Shown: positions 1-8,502 of the stretch, piece after piece
How positions within the stretch are numbered: position 1 is the first letter of the stretch
How the letters are laid out: every line of letters starts with the position of its first letter
Assembly: GCF_039939195.1 (NCBI RefSeq)
Contig: NZ_JBDUUH010000015.1
Location: forward strand, 1-64,000
DNA: 64,000 nt
Direction of reading: 5' to 3'
DNA from: Foliimonas ilicis
GTDB lineage: Bacteria > Pseudomonadota > Alphaproteobacteria > Rhizobiales > Rhizobiaceae
The notes under the pieces: generated by a model
Seen by the model: only the letters and a program-made list of their open reading frames with translations
Told to the model about the DNA's origin: nothing
Databases searched by the model: none
Translations under genes and position numbers: made by a program

Positions 1-1
1 C

Positions 2-76
2 GAACGCCTGACAGCGTGGCGCTGCTGCGCCGCGCTGTTCATTGTCGGTGGGGTAATCGCGTTGCGGCTTGGTTAG
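2..76 (+). CDS. C-terminal end of a small membrane protein (partial)
   Basis: Only the last 24 codons are inside the window, ending at a TAG at 74-76. The translated tail begins ERLTAW, continues with a hydrophobic stretch (ALFIVGGVIAL) and ends in RLG. A short charged turn followed by a final glycine-rich transmembrane helix is the usual end of SMR or EamA/DMT drug/metabolite transporters. That is an inference from pattern alone, because the rest of the gene lies outside the window. A palindromic repeat begins about 30 bp after the stop. Confidence 0.4.
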   Translation, partial: ERLTAWRCCAALFIVGGVIALRLG

Positions 77-106
77 AGTGTTTCCCGCTTTGATGGCATA
101 GTGAAA

Positions 107-268
107 CACACCCCTCTGCCCTGCCGGGCATCTCCCCCTCAAGGGTGGAGATTGGCTGACACAACTCTCCGCATGAATTCTGCGACGTCAGTAATTGGTA
201 CCACTCGTTCATGACAGAGTAATCTCCACCCTTGAGGGGGAGATGCCCGGCAGGGCAGAGGGGGGTGC
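107..268. repeat. Palindromic intergenic repeat, family 1 (copy A)
   Basis: Two arms of roughly 45 bp face each other around a unique centre. The left arm runs CCCCTCTGCCCTGCCGGGCA and on through a C-rich block and CAAGGGTGGAGATT. The right arm is its complement and ends in AGAGGGGGGTG. The 70-bp centre contains TGGCTGAC near one end and AATTGGTAC near the other, and is shared with the copies at 60313 and, inverted, 42112. The element sits between two converging gene ends. The arms could fold as a very stable RNA hairpin and so could act as a bidirectional terminator. No coding sequence is evident. Confidence 0.85.
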
Positions 269-304
269 TGTCCCGCCGGCGGTTCTATTTGAAAATGAAA
301 GGCA

Positions 305-1585
305 CTAGCCCGGCTTGTGACGATATTCCCGGATCGAGGCTTCTTTCATTTCGATTGAAAAGCCAGGCAGGGAAGGCGGCATGTAGGCCGCATTTCTGAT
401 ATCGCACGGGTCTACGAAATGCTCGTGCAGATGATCGACATATTCGATAACGCGGCCGTCCTTTGTGCCTGAAATCGAGATGTAGTCGATCATCGACAGA
501 TGCTGCACATATTCGCAAAGCCCGACGCCGCCTGCATGCGGCCAGACCGGCAGATCGTATTTCGCCGCGATGAGCAGGACAGCCAGAACTTCGTTCAAAC
601 CGCCCATGCGGCATGAATCGATCTGCACGACGTCGATCGCGCCTTCGGCAATCAACTGCTTGAAGATGATGCGGTTCTGGCACATTTCGCCGGTCGCGAC
701 TTTGACAGGCGCAATCGCTTCGCGGATTTTGCGATGACCTGCAATATCGTCCGGGCTGGTCGGTTCTTCGATGAAGAATGGATTTGCGAAGGACAGCTTT
801 TTCACCCAGTCGATCGCTTCGCCGACTTCCCAGACCTGATTGGCATCGATCATCAGCGTCCGGTCGGGGCCGAGCACTTCGCGCGCAATGGTGAGGCGGC
901 GAATGTCGTCTTCGAGATCGCGGCCTACCTTCATCTTCACATGATTGAAGCCTTCATCGACTGCTTCCTGGCAGAGGCGGCGCAGCTTCTCATCCGAGTA
1001 GCCGAGCCAGCCTGCGGAAGTCGTGTAGCAGGCGTAACCGTCGCGCTCGAGGATGGCGATGCGTTCCGCCTTTCCGGCGTCCGCCTTGCGCAGAATGGCC
1101 AGCGCTTCGTCGCGCGTCAGCACGTCGGTCAGATAACGGAAATCGACGATGGACAGGACTTCTTCAGGCGTCATTTCGGCGACCAGACGCCAGACGGGCT
1201 TGCCCGCTTCCTTCGCCCAAAGGTCCCATACCGCATTGACGACAGCGCCGACTGCCAGATGCATCGCGCCCTTGTCCGGGCCGATCCAGCGCAACTGGCT
1301 GTCTCCGGTGATGTGACGCCAGAAGCGCGCCGGGTCCTGTTTGACCCAATCGAGTTCCAGGCCGACGACGAGGTGTCGAAGTGCTTCTATGGCAAGGCAG
1401 CAGATTTCGTTGCCGCGCCCGATGGTGAAGGTCAGCCCATGACCCGCAAGCCCATCCGAATCCGTGTCGAGAATGACATAGGCCGCGGAATAATCCGGGT
1501 CCGGATTCATCGCGTCCGAGCCGTCGAGGCTCTGCGACGTGGGGAAGCGAAGATCGAATACGCGAAGATCGGTAATGCGCGTCAC
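305..1585 (-). CDS. L-fuconate dehydratase (enolase superfamily)
   Basis: A 426-residue cytosolic enzyme predicted to dehydrate L-fuconate to 2-keto-3-deoxy-L-fuconate. The N-terminal segment with DLRFPTSQSLDGSDA is characteristic of the fuconate dehydratase branch of the mandelate-racemase group. Visible catalytic signatures are the KMK pair (about 217/219), DANQVW (about 247), IEEPTSPDD (about 273), GEMCQNR (about 299) and the general-acid histidine in WPHAGGVGLCE (about 350). These positions are within one residue of those in the characterised Xanthomonas enzyme. The start is GTG at 1585 because AGGAGAGG lies 6-7 bases upstream; a longer ATG reading from 1630 lacks a ribosome site. It is the last gene of the leftward sugar operon. 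Magnesium-dependent chemistry is family knowledge. Confidence 0.88.
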   Translation of the reverse strand: MTRITDLRVFDLRFPTSQSLDGSDAMNPDPDYSAAYVILDTDSDGLAGHGLTFTIGRGNEICCLAIEALRHLVVGLELDWVKQDPARFWRHITGDSQLRWIGPDKGAMHLAVGAVVNAVWDLWAKEAGKPVWRLVAEMTPEEVLSIVDFRYLTDVLTRDEALAILRKADAGKAERIAILERDGYACYTTSAGWLGYSDEKLRRLCQEAVDEGFNHVKMKVGRDLEDDIRRLTIAREVLGPDRTLMIDANQVWEVGEAIDWVKKLSFANPFFIEEPTSPDDIAGHRKIREAIAPVKVATGEMCQNRIIFKQLIAEGAIDVVQIDSCRMGGLNEVLAVLLIAAKYDLPVWPHAGGVGLCEYVQHLSMIDYISISGTKDGRVIEYVDHLHEHFVDPCDIRNAAYMPPSLPGFSIEMKEASIREYRHKPG

Positions 1586-1676
1586 GGAAATACCTCTCCT
1601 GTACGGAGGGCCGGATGGCCTTCCGTTCAAAAATGATGATTGTGTACGGCGGCGCTTCTGCGCCGCCGGGTATTGA

Positions 1677-2522
1677 CTACTTGTCGGCCTTCATCGTCTG
1701 GCACTGTGTGCCAAGCCCTTCGATGCCCATCTCGACGACATCGCCTGCCTTGAGATAGCGCGGGGGCTTCATGCCCATGCCGACGCCGGGCGGCGTGCCG
1801 GTGGAAATGATGTCGCCGGGCTGCAGAGACATGAACTGGCTGAGATAGGAAACGAGGTGGCGAACGCCGTAGACCATCGTCTTGGTCGAGCCGTCCTGCA
1901 TCGTCTCACCATTGACCTTAAGCCACATCGCCAGGTTCTGCGGGTCGGGAATTTCGTCCTTCGTCACCAGCCACGGGCCGGTCGGGCCGAACGTGTCGCA
2001 GGATTTTCCCTTCGTCCACTGGCCGGAGCGCTCGGTCTGGAATGCGCGTTCGGAAACATCGTGAATGGTCGCGTAGCCCGCGACATAATCCAGCGCTTCG
2101 TCTTCGCTGACATATTTCGCGGTCTTGCCGATGACGATGCCAAGCTCGACTTCCCAATCGGTCTTTTCGGAACCGCGCGGAATGAAGACGTCATCATTCG
2201 GGCCGACGATTGCCGAGGTTGCCTTCATGAAGATGATCGGCTCCGGCGGAACGGTTGCACCCGTTTCGGCGGCATGGTCGGAATAGTTCAGGCCGATGCA
2301 GATGAATTTGCCGGTGCCCATGACGCAAGGGCCGAGGCGCGGGTTGCCTTCCACGAGCGGCAGCGAAGCGGGATCGATCTTGCCGAGCGCTTCCAGTGCC
2401 GCCGGGTCGATGTCCTTGCCGCCGATGTCGGCCACCTTGCCGCTGAGGTCGCGAATGTTGCCATCCGCATCGAGAATGCCGGGGCGCTCCTTGCCTGCTT
2501 CGCCATAGCGTAGAAGTTTCAT
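1677..2522 (-). CDS. FAH-family hydrolase, probable 2,4-diketo-3-deoxy-L-fuconate hydrolase
   Basis: A 281-residue fumarylacetoacetate-hydrolase fold protein. The core motifs CIGLNYSDHAAE, PIIFMKATSAI and the metal-binding DWEVELGIVIGK (about 120-131) are present, followed by GVRHLVSYLSQFMSLQPGD and the family end motif STGTPPGVGMG. Members of this branch cleave diketo acids. Placed directly before L-fuconate dehydratase and after the SDR in the same operon, the likely reaction is cleavage of 2,4-diketo-3-deoxy-L-fuconate to pyruvate and L-lactate. Other FAH proteins (ureidoglycolate lyase-like, acylpyruvases) share the fold, so the substrate rests on gene context. Start ATG at 2522. Confidence 0.82.
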   Translation of the reverse strand: MKLLRYGEAGKERPGILDADGNIRDLSGKVADIGGKDIDPAALEALGKIDPASLPLVEGNPRLGPCVMGTGKFICIGLNYSDHAAETGATVPPEPIIFMKATSAIVGPNDDVFIPRGSEKTDWEVELGIVIGKTAKYVSEDEALDYVAGYATIHDVSERAFQTERSGQWTKGKSCDTFGPTGPWLVTKDEIPDPQNLAMWLKVNGETMQDGSTKTMVYGVRHLVSYLSQFMSLQPGDIISTGTPPGVGMGMKPPRYLKAGDVVEMGIEGLGTQCQTMKADK

Positions 2523-2576
2523 GCGTGTTCCTTCCTGAATTCAATTTTTACCGAGAAAATTTTCATTTTCCGGAGT

Positions 2577-3308
2577 CTAGATAGCCCAACCGCCGTCGAT
2601 AGCGTAGGCCTGACCAGTCGTATAAGTCGCGCCTGCCAGATAGACGGCGAGATCGGCGATTTCTTCGGGTGTGCCGAGGCGGCCCATCGGCTGGCGGGCG
2701 ATGAAGGCGGCGCGCGCCTTTTCATAGTCGCCCTGCGCCTTCATGCGATCTTCCAGCGAGGGGCTTTCGACCGTGCCGGGGCAGATCGCGTTGCAGCGAA
2801 TACCCTGCGTGATGTAATCGGCGGCGACCGCCTTGGTCAGGCCGATGACGGCAGCCTTGCTCAGCCCATAGGCGAACCGGTTCGGCACGCCTTTGATGCT
2901 GCTGGCAACCGACGACATGTTGATGATTGCGCCGTCGCCACGCTCGATCATTCCCGGAAGCACCGCGCGGATGGTGCGCACCATCGACTTGACGTTCAGA
3001 TCGAGCGCGAATTCGAGCTCTTCGTCCTTCATTTCGAGGATCGAGCCTGCATGCACGAAGCCTGCGCAATTGAACAACACATCCACCTCGCCGATTTCGG
3101 AGATGGCCTGGCTGACGGCGTCATTGTTCAGCACGTCGAGCTTGCGGGTCTTGATGTCGGCCTCGCCGGCCAGCGCCTGCAGCAGCTTTTCGTTGATGTC
3201 TGTCGCATGCACGATTGCGCCTTGGCGCGCAAAAGCGAGCGCTGTCGCCTTGCCGATGCCCTGCGCGGCTGCCGTTATAAGAACCGTCTTTCCGTTCAGA
3301 TCGCTCAA
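2577..3308 (-). CDS. SDR dehydrogenase, probable 2-keto-3-deoxy-L-fuconate dehydrogenase
   Basis: A 243-residue short-chain dehydrogenase. The cofactor loop reads TAAAQGIG rather than the standard TGxxxGIG, a variant typical of the DHRS6/BDH2 branch that includes 2-keto-3-deoxy-L-fuconate dehydrogenases. NCAG and the YGLSK active-site motif are intact. The expected role is NAD-dependent oxidation of 2-keto-3-deoxy-L-fuconate to the 2,4-diketo acid used by the next gene. The start is taken as TTG at 3308, with GAAAGG 7 bases upstream. The longer ATG reading from 3407 would run 83 bp into the preceding MaoC gene and adds a non-homologous, arginine-rich leader. The gap to the MaoC gene is 17 bp. 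Confidence 0.82.
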   Translation of the reverse strand: MSDLNGKTVLITAAAQGIGKATALAFARQGAIVHATDINEKLLQALAGEADIKTRKLDVLNNDAVSQAISEIGEVDVLFNCAGFVHAGSILEMKDEELEFALDLNVKSMVRTIRAVLPGMIERGDGAIINMSSVASSIKGVPNRFAYGLSKAAVIGLTKAVAADYITQGIRCNAICPGTVESPSLEDRMKAQGDYEKARAAFIARQPMGRLGTPEEIADLAVYLAGATYTTGQAYAIDGGWAI

Positions 3309-3325
3309 TGTATTGCCTTTCGGAA

Positions 3326-3778
3326 TTACGCCGCGCTTTTGCGCTCGGCGATAAGAATGTGGTCGGCCGCAAGCACGACCTCGTCCCGCTGGTTTATGAC
3401 TTCGCAACGCTCGACAACGCGCCCCGCATCCTTGCGTTTCGGATCGTCTTCCTTTGACGAAATCGTGACGCGCGTGCGGATTGTGTCGCCGATGAAGACC
3501 GGCCGGACGAAGCGGAGCCTGTCATAGCCATATGAAAAAGCAACCGGGTTGATGAGGCTGGCGGTGAGGCCGACGCCGATCGAAAAGATCATCGTTCCAT
3601 GTGCTACGCGCTGGCCGAACGGCGTCGTCTTGGCGAATTCCGCATCCATGTGGTGCGGGAAGAAATCGCCTGTGTGACCGGCATGGACGACGAAGTCAGT
3701 CTCGGTGATCGTGCGCCCGGTGGTGGTGCGCACATGGCCGAGTTCGTAATCTTCGAAATAGATGGATTGCTCAGCCAA
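3326..3778 (-). CDS. MaoC-family (hot-dog) dehydratase
   Basis: A 150-residue single hot-dog domain of the (R)-enoyl-CoA hydratase type. The hydratase signature is present as GDFFPHHMD, with the expected catalytic Asp at about 38 and His at about 43, followed by RVAHGTM and the strand motif YGYDRLRFVRPVFIGDT. The usual Asn of GDxNPxH is Phe here. The substrate is unknown: nothing in the known L-fucose route needs a CoA-ester hydratase, so the gene suggests an extra branch or a hydroxy-acid substrate. It ends 17 bp before the SDR start and begins 1 bp after the dehydrogenase stop, so it is translationally coupled to its neighbours. Confidence 0.8.
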   Translation of the reverse strand: MAEQSIYFEDYELGHVRTTTGRTITETDFVVHAGHTGDFFPHHMDAEFAKTTPFGQRVAHGTMIFSIGVGLTASLINPVAFSYGYDRLRFVRPVFIGDTIRTRVTISSKEDDPKRKDAGRVVERCEVINQRDEVVLAADHILIAERKSAA

Positions 3779-3779
3779 T

Positions 3780-4847
3780 TCAGGGCCTCCGCTGGAGCGG
3801 CGTCGCGGGCGACACGCTGGATTGATAGGCGGCTTCGACGAGAGCCATGGTGTTCCAGGCGTCTTCGACGGAGCTTACAAGTTCGCTGTCTTCGCCGGAT
3901 GCAAAACGCTGGAGGTTGGCCATGCGGCCGACAAACGCGTCTGGAAACCATGCGCCTTCGAGCGGAACGTCGATCCATTCGCTGCCGCCCTTAGGGTGGA
4001 TCAGCAGACGGTCCGGCTCACCGCGCGGATAGTCGAGATTGACACCGAGTTGGAGGTACGCTGCACCTTCCGTGCCAGCGACGCGGAATTCGCAGGTCTG
4101 AAATTTACGTCCGAATTTATGATCGTGATTGATTGAAAGCGCGCAACGAACGCGGTCGCCATAATCGAGAATAGCGCTGGTGCGGGTCTGCGCGACATCA
4201 TGGTTCGGATGGCCCATCGTCTTGGCGTGAACACCCTGCGGATCACCCAGAACCTGCCGGATCAGATCGAGATAATGGATCGAATGCATGGCGATTTCGA
4301 TGCGCGGCTGCCCTTTCAGAAAAGGCCAGAGCTGCCACGGCGTATCGAGCGCCAGCCATGCGTCGAAATCGACGATCTCGCCCAGCCAACCCTTGGCAAT
4401 CGCATCTTTCAACGCCAGCATCATCGGCGCGAAACGAAGCTGGAAATTCATCGCCGCCTTGAGGTTTTTTCCACGGCAGATTTTGAGAATTTCGGTCGCC
4501 TGATCGAGGTCGGAACCCATCGGCTTCTGGATCAGCACGGGCGCGCCGTCAGGCAATTTTCGCAGCACATCGGCATGACGCGCAGGCGGCGTCGCCAGAT
4601 CGAAAATCGCGCGCTCTACCGAGACTGCTTCTTCGATAGATTCGAAAGAGCGGACGTTCCATTTCTCTGCAAGTACGCGCGCTTTTTCTATGTCCGGGTC
4701 GTAGAGACCGGCAATAGGAAAGCCTGCCTTTTTGTAGGCAGGGAAATGCGCATCGCCGACGATGGAGCCTGCGCCGAAAGTCACGATCGGACGCGGATCT
4801 GCGGGTAGGGGCCAAGACTGGGCGAGGGAGGCAGGGTTGAAGGTCAT
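3780..4847 (-). CDS. Gfo/Idh/MocA-family sugar dehydrogenase
   Basis: A 355-residue NAD(P)-dependent oxidoreductase. The N-terminal Rossmann part contains VTFGAGSIVGDAHFPAY and LYDPDIEKA. The conserved QKPMGSDLDQA provides the EKP-type lysine of the family, followed by NFQLRFAP and the C-terminal alpha/beta sheet domain. In this operon it is the best candidate for oxidising L-fucose (or a related 6-deoxyhexose) to its lactone, since only one SDR is present and is assigned to a later step. The start is ATG at 4847. A palindromic repeat begins only 5 bp upstream, so the ribosome site (a GGAGTGGGGG stretch) is inside the repeat. Readings extended upstream translate the repeat and are rejected. 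Confidence 0.75.
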   Translation of the reverse strand: MTFNPASLAQSWPLPADPRPIVTFGAGSIVGDAHFPAYKKAGFPIAGLYDPDIEKARVLAEKWNVRSFESIEEAVSVERAIFDLATPPARHADVLRKLPDGAPVLIQKPMGSDLDQATEILKICRGKNLKAAMNFQLRFAPMMLALKDAIAKGWLGEIVDFDAWLALDTPWQLWPFLKGQPRIEIAMHSIHYLDLIRQVLGDPQGVHAKTMGHPNHDVAQTRTSAILDYGDRVRCALSINHDHKFGRKFQTCEFRVAGTEGAAYLQLGVNLDYPRGEPDRLLIHPKGGSEWIDVPLEGAWFPDAFVGRMANLQRFASGEDSELVSSVEDAWNTMALVEAAYQSSVSPATPLQRRP

Positions 4848-4852
4848 CGCCG

Positions 4853-5066
4853 GTCGACCCCCACTCCGCCTCGCTTTGCTCGGCACCATTCCGGGGCGAG
4901 CCGCGGGTCTCGCCCGTCCTTCGGACCCCCCGATCGAGGGGGGAGAGGAAAGGAGCTTTTTTCTGCGCTGTAATTGGATGGATGCGCGAAAGCCATGCTG
5001 CCGCGCCTTCCTCTCCCCCGTCGATCGGGGGAGAGGTGGCCTGAAAGGCCGGAGTGGGGGTCGAAC
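4853..5066. repeat. Palindromic repeat, family 2, inside the sugar operon
   Basis: The outer arms GGTCGACCCCCACTCCG and CGGAGTGGGGGTCGAACC are inverted, and a second inner pair (a GATCG-centred C/G run with GGGAGAGG) lies at about 4927-4947 and 5011-5037. The middle contains a third block, GCCGCGGGTCTCGCCCGTCC. The element separates the mutarotase gene from the Gfo/Idh gene within one transcription unit. Its end lies 5 bp from the downstream start codon. It is unrelated in sequence to the family 1 repeats. It may fold co-transcriptionally and alter expression of the genes downstream of it. Confidence 0.75.
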
Positions 5067-5087
5067 CACTGCCGTTCCGAGCGGGAT

Positions 5088-5417
5088 TTATTCATGATGA
5101 AACACCTCTTCCATCATTGCCCACCACTCGCCATCGGCGCGGCTTTCCAGTGGTTGCTGGCAGGGCATGCAGACGGCCCACCATTCCTTGTTCTTCGGGT
5201 TCTCGGCCATCTTCGCCATGTCGGCAGCGAAGTCGGTTCCGTGATATTCCCATGTGCCGAACAGCAGATTTTCCGGCTCGCGCAGGAAAATCGTGTAGTT
5301 TCGGATATTGCAGTCAGAAATAAGCGCCAGAATTTCGGGCCAGACGGCGGCGTGCAGCTTTTTGTATTCTGCAATCGTTTCTGGCTTTACGCCGATAACC
5401 ATTCCCATGCGCTGCAT
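5088..5417 (-). CDS. L-rhamnose/L-fucose mutarotase family protein
   Basis: A 109-residue protein of the RhaM/FucU-like dimeric ferredoxin-fold mutarotases. The family signature is clear: YKKLHAAVWPEI near the N-terminus, NIRNYTIFLREP in the middle, the WEY segment, and a C-terminal region ending near MEEVFHH. It interconverts alpha and beta anomers of 6-deoxy sugars so that the dehydrogenase receives the correct pyranose form. The start ATG at 5417 is preceded by AGGAG at suitable spacing, and extended readings run into the neighbouring gene. It follows the enolase-superfamily gene by 2 bp. Rhamnose versus fucose preference cannot be decided from sequence alone. Confidence 0.85.
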   Translation of the reverse strand: MQRMGMVIGVKPETIAEYKKLHAAVWPEILALISDCNIRNYTIFLREPENLLFGTWEYHGTDFAADMAKMAENPKNKEWWAVCMPCQQPLESRADGEWWAMMEEVFHHE

Positions 5418-5419
5418 CG

Positions 5420-6532
5420 TCAGCTCCTGATTTCGGTCGTGAATTCGGGAATGCTTTTGGCCTTCAGCGCATCCCAATCCCAGTCGATGCCGATGCCCGG
5501 TTCGCTCGGTGCATAGGCGAAGCCATCTTCGATGCGCATGCGGCTTGAGGTCAATTCGTCGAGCTGCGGAATATATTCGACGAATTTGCCGTTCGGCACG
5601 GCGCAGGTCAGGCTTACATGCAGTTCCATCAGGAAATGCGGACAGACGGGAATGTCGAAAGCCTCGGCCGCATGCGCGACTTTCAGCCATGGCGTGATAC
5701 CGCCGATGCGGCCGACATCCACCTGAACGACGGAGCATGCGCCCTTCTGCATGTATTCGCGGAAATGGCGGATCGAATAGAGAGACTCGCCAATCGCAAT
5801 CGGCGTCGGCGTCGAGTTGGACAGGCGGATATGACCGTCAATGTCGTCGGCTGCCAGCGGCTCCTCGATCCATGCGAGGTCGAGTTCGCGCAGCCGTCCG
5901 GCACGCCGGATCGCTTCATCGACGGTAAAGCCCTGATTGGCATCGGTCATGATTTCATAGCCGTCGCCAACCGCCTTGCGCACGGCTGAAAGGCGGGCCA
6001 GATCTTCCGAACCATGCGGCCTGCCGATCTTGACCTTGGAGCCGCGAAAACCTTTCGCTTTGGCTTCCAGCGCGTCATCGACAAGCGCCTGCGTTTCTAT
6101 ATGCAGCCAGCCGCCTTCGGTGGTGTAGAGCGGGCAACGCTCCTTCGCTCCGCCTGCGAGTTTCCACAAAGGCAAATTCTGCTTGCGCGCGCGCAAATCC
6201 CAAAGTGCCGTATCGACGGCTGCAAGCGCGATGGATGTGATTGCGCCGATGGTCGTTGCATGGGTCGCGAATTCGAGATCGTGCCAGATAGCCTCGATGC
6301 AATCCGCATCCTGTCCGAGCAGGCGCGGCGCCAGATGATCGGAAAGCAGGCGCATGACGGACGAGCCGCCGGTGCCGATCGTATAGCTGTAGCCAGTGCC
6401 GGTCGCGCCATCGGAATCGGTGATGATTACGATCGGCGTTTCCTGGCTGACAAAGCTCTGGATCGCGTCGGTGCGTTTGACCTTGGGCACAAGGTCGACC
6501 ATCCGCAGTTCGATTTTTTCGATTTTGGCCAT
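5420..6532 (-). CDS. Enolase-superfamily sugar-acid dehydratase/racemase, substrate unknown
   Basis: A 370-residue mandelate racemase/muconate lactonising-type enzyme. Visible residues are the KVKIG motif (catalytic Lys pair region), MTDANQGF, IEEPLAADD, IAIGESLYS (third metal ligand region) and CPHFLMELHVSL (general-acid His). It is distinct from the L-fuconate dehydratase at 305-1585 and lacks that protein's N-terminal signature, so it probably acts on a second sugar acid imported by the same transporter. Possible activities include galactarate/talarate- or gluconate-type dehydration; none is proven. Its ATG lies 1 bp after the stop of the ABC ATPase gene, which indicates translational coupling. 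Confidence 0.75.
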   Translation of the reverse strand: MAKIEKIELRMVDLVPKVKRTDAIQSFVSQETPIVIITDSDGATGTGYSYTIGTGGSSVMRLLSDHLAPRLLGQDADCIEAIWHDLEFATHATTIGAITSIALAAVDTALWDLRARKQNLPLWKLAGGAKERCPLYTTEGGWLHIETQALVDDALEAKAKGFRGSKVKIGRPHGSEDLARLSAVRKAVGDGYEIMTDANQGFTVDEAIRRAGRLRELDLAWIEEPLAADDIDGHIRLSNSTPTPIAIGESLYSIRHFREYMQKGACSVVQVDVGRIGGITPWLKVAHAAEAFDIPVCPHFLMELHVSLTCAVPNGKFVEYIPQLDELTSSRMRIEDGFAYAPSEPGIGIDWDWDALKAKSIPEFTTEIRS

Positions 6533-6533
6533 G

Positions 6534-7631
6534 TCAGTTCCGAAGGCTCTTGCCGCTTTCCGCATCGAACAGATGCGCCTGCGAAAGGTCGAAGCTGAGC
6601 GCGATTTTCTCGCCCATCTTCAGCGGCTTCGGGTTGAGCATGCGCGATACCCAATCACGGCCATTGAGTTCGAAGAAGACCAGCGTTTCATTGCCCAGCG
6701 GTTCGGTGATCGAAACGGGGAACTCGGCAGTGTGAACATCGGCCTCGCCGCCGGACGAAATGCCGTGGCCGCTTGGATAGACATCGTCCGGGCGAAGACC
6801 GAACACGACCTTCTGACCAGCCATGACCGATGAGCGGAACTGAACCGGCAGGGGCAGGCTTTCGCCCGTCGCGAATACGACTTTGCCGTCTTCGACGGTC
6901 GCCTCGTGCAGATTCATAGGCGGCGAGCCGATGAAGCCTGCAACGAAGCGTGTCGCGGGGCGGCGGAAAACCTCGTCGGGCGTGCCGACCTGCTCGATAT
7001 AGCCGTCGCGCATGATGACGATGCGATCGGCGAGCGTCATCGCCTCGACCTGATCGTGGGTCACGTAAATGACGGTCGATTGCACTTTGGCGTGCAGCTT
7101 CTTGATCTCGGTGCGCATCTGCGTGCGCAGCTTGGCGTCGAGATTGGAAAGCGGTTCGTCGAACAGGAACACATCGGGATCGCGCACGATTGCACGGCCC
7201 ATTGCGACGCGCTGGCGCTGGCCGCCGGAAAGCTGCGAGGGGCGGCGCTCAAGCAGATGGCCGAGATCGAGAATGCTTGCCGCTTCCGCGACGCGCTTTT
7301 CGATGTCATCTTTCGCCACATTCGCGATTTTCAGCGAGAAGCCCATATTCTCCTTCACCGTCATATGCGGATAGAGCGCGTAGGACTGGAAGACCATCGA
7401 GATATTGCGGGCGCGGGGCGGCAGATCGTTGACGACGCGCCCGCCAATGTCGATCTCGCCGTCGCTGATGTCCTCAAGGCCTGCGATCATGCGCAAGGTG
7501 GTCGACTTTCCGCAGCCGGACGGGCCGACCAGCGCGATGAACTCGCGGTCTTTCACGTCGAGGTCGATGCCATGCACAATCTCGAGATTGCCGTAGCGCT
7601 TGACGAGGTTTTTGAGCGTGACGGTTGCCAT
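6534..7631 (-). CDS. Carbohydrate ABC transporter ATP-binding protein (UgpC/MalK type)
   Basis: A 365-residue ATPase with Walker A GPSGCGKST (about 35-43), the signature LSGGQRQR, Walker B VFLFDEPLSNLDA and the H-loop THDQ. The C-terminal 120 residues form the MOP/TOBE regulatory domain typical of sugar importers, with the FIGSPPMN junction motif. It energises uptake through the two permeases encoded immediately upstream. The 3-bp gap to the permease stop and 1-bp gap to the following enolase gene mark it as part of one operon. The substrate is inferred from context to be a 6-deoxyhexose or derived oligosaccharide. Confidence 0.92.
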   Translation of the reverse strand: MATVTLKNLVKRYGNLEIVHGIDLDVKDREFIALVGPSGCGKSTTLRMIAGLEDISDGEIDIGGRVVNDLPPRARNISMVFQSYALYPHMTVKENMGFSLKIANVAKDDIEKRVAEAASILDLGHLLERRPSQLSGGQRQRVAMGRAIVRDPDVFLFDEPLSNLDAKLRTQMRTEIKKLHAKVQSTVIYVTHDQVEAMTLADRIVIMRDGYIEQVGTPDEVFRRPATRFVAGFIGSPPMNLHEATVEDGKVVFATGESLPLPVQFRSSVMAGQKVVFGLRPDDVYPSGHGISSGGEADVHTAEFPVSITEPLGNETLVFFELNGRDWVSRMLNPKPLKMGEKIALSFDLSQAHLFDAESGKSLRN

Positions 7632-7634
7632 TAT

Positions 7635-8501
7635 CTAGCCTTTCACCGCGCCGGAGGTGAGGCCGCCGACGAGATGTTTCTGTACGAGGAAAGTAAGTGT
7701 GAGTGCCGGAACGATCATCACGACGGCCAGCGCGCACATGCCTCGCCAGTCGATGGTGAATTCCGATGTGTAGTCGAGCAGGCCGACAGGCAGCGTCTTC
7801 GAGTTCACCGAGCGGGTAAGCTGCGACGCCAGCGCGAATTCGTTCCACGATGTAAGGAATGCGAAGATCGCCGCCGAAGCGATGCCCGGACCGGCAAGCG
7901 GAAATTCAACCTGCCAGAAGGCCTGCCAGCGCGTGCAGCCGTCGATCTGGGCAGCCTCTGCCAGGTCTTTCGGAACCTGCCGGAAAAACCCGTCGATCAG
8001 CCAGATCGTAAAAGGCACATTAAGCGCGACATAGGTGATGATCAGGCCGAAATGCGTGTCGATGATGCCGATGCGCGCGTAAAGAATGAACAGCGGCAGC
8101 GACAAAGCGATGCCCGGCACCGTGCGCGTCAGCATGAAGCCGAGGAACATCATAGACTTGCCGCGGAAGCGGTAGCGCGCGAACGCATAGCCGCCCGACA
8201 TGCCGATGGCGATTGCGATCGCCGTCGAGGTGACGGAAATGATCAGCGAATTGCGGAAATAGTCGATGACCGGAATGCCGCCTTTGCCGACGCCGCTGAA
8301 CATCGCGACATAGGCATCGAAGGAAAGCTCGCGCGGTATCCATACCGGCGGTTTCGCCATGATCTCGACGGTGGGTCGCAGCGAATTCAGCACGATCCAG
8401 AGGCCCGGCAGGCAGATGATCGTCATTGCTACGAACAGGGTGATCAAGTGAGCGACTTTGAGAAGCCGGCGCTTGACGCGGTGGGTGCTGTTCTGGTCCA
8501 T
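7635..8501 (-). CDS. Sugar ABC transporter permease (MalG type)
   Basis: A 288-residue inner-membrane permease. A short charged N-terminus (DQNSTHRVKRRL) leads into the first membrane helix, LITLFVAMTIICLPGLWIVL, and about six helices follow. The EAA loop that docks on the ATPase is present as EAAQIDGCTRWQAF. The domain ends with the MalG-like short cytoplasmic tail HLVGGLTSGAVKG. The ATG at 8501 lies 1 bp after the stop of the partner permease. Longer readings extend into that gene and are not credible. Confidence 0.9.
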   Translation of the reverse strand: MDQNSTHRVKRRLLKVAHLITLFVAMTIICLPGLWIVLNSLRPTVEIMAKPPVWIPRELSFDAYVAMFSGVGKGGIPVIDYFRNSLIISVTSTAIAIAIGMSGGYAFARYRFRGKSMMFLGFMLTRTVPGIALSLPLFILYARIGIIDTHFGLIITYVALNVPFTIWLIDGFFRQVPKDLAEAAQIDGCTRWQAFWQVEFPLAGPGIASAAIFAFLTSWNEFALASQLTRSVNSKTLPVGLLDYTSEFTIDWRGMCALAVVMIVPALTLTFLVQKHLVGGLTSGAVKG

Positions 8502-8502
8502 C

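Noticed and set aside
4848..5069. N-terminal extension of the Gfo/Idh dehydrogenase
   Set aside because: The extension would be a translation of the family 2 palindromic repeat and is not protein-like.
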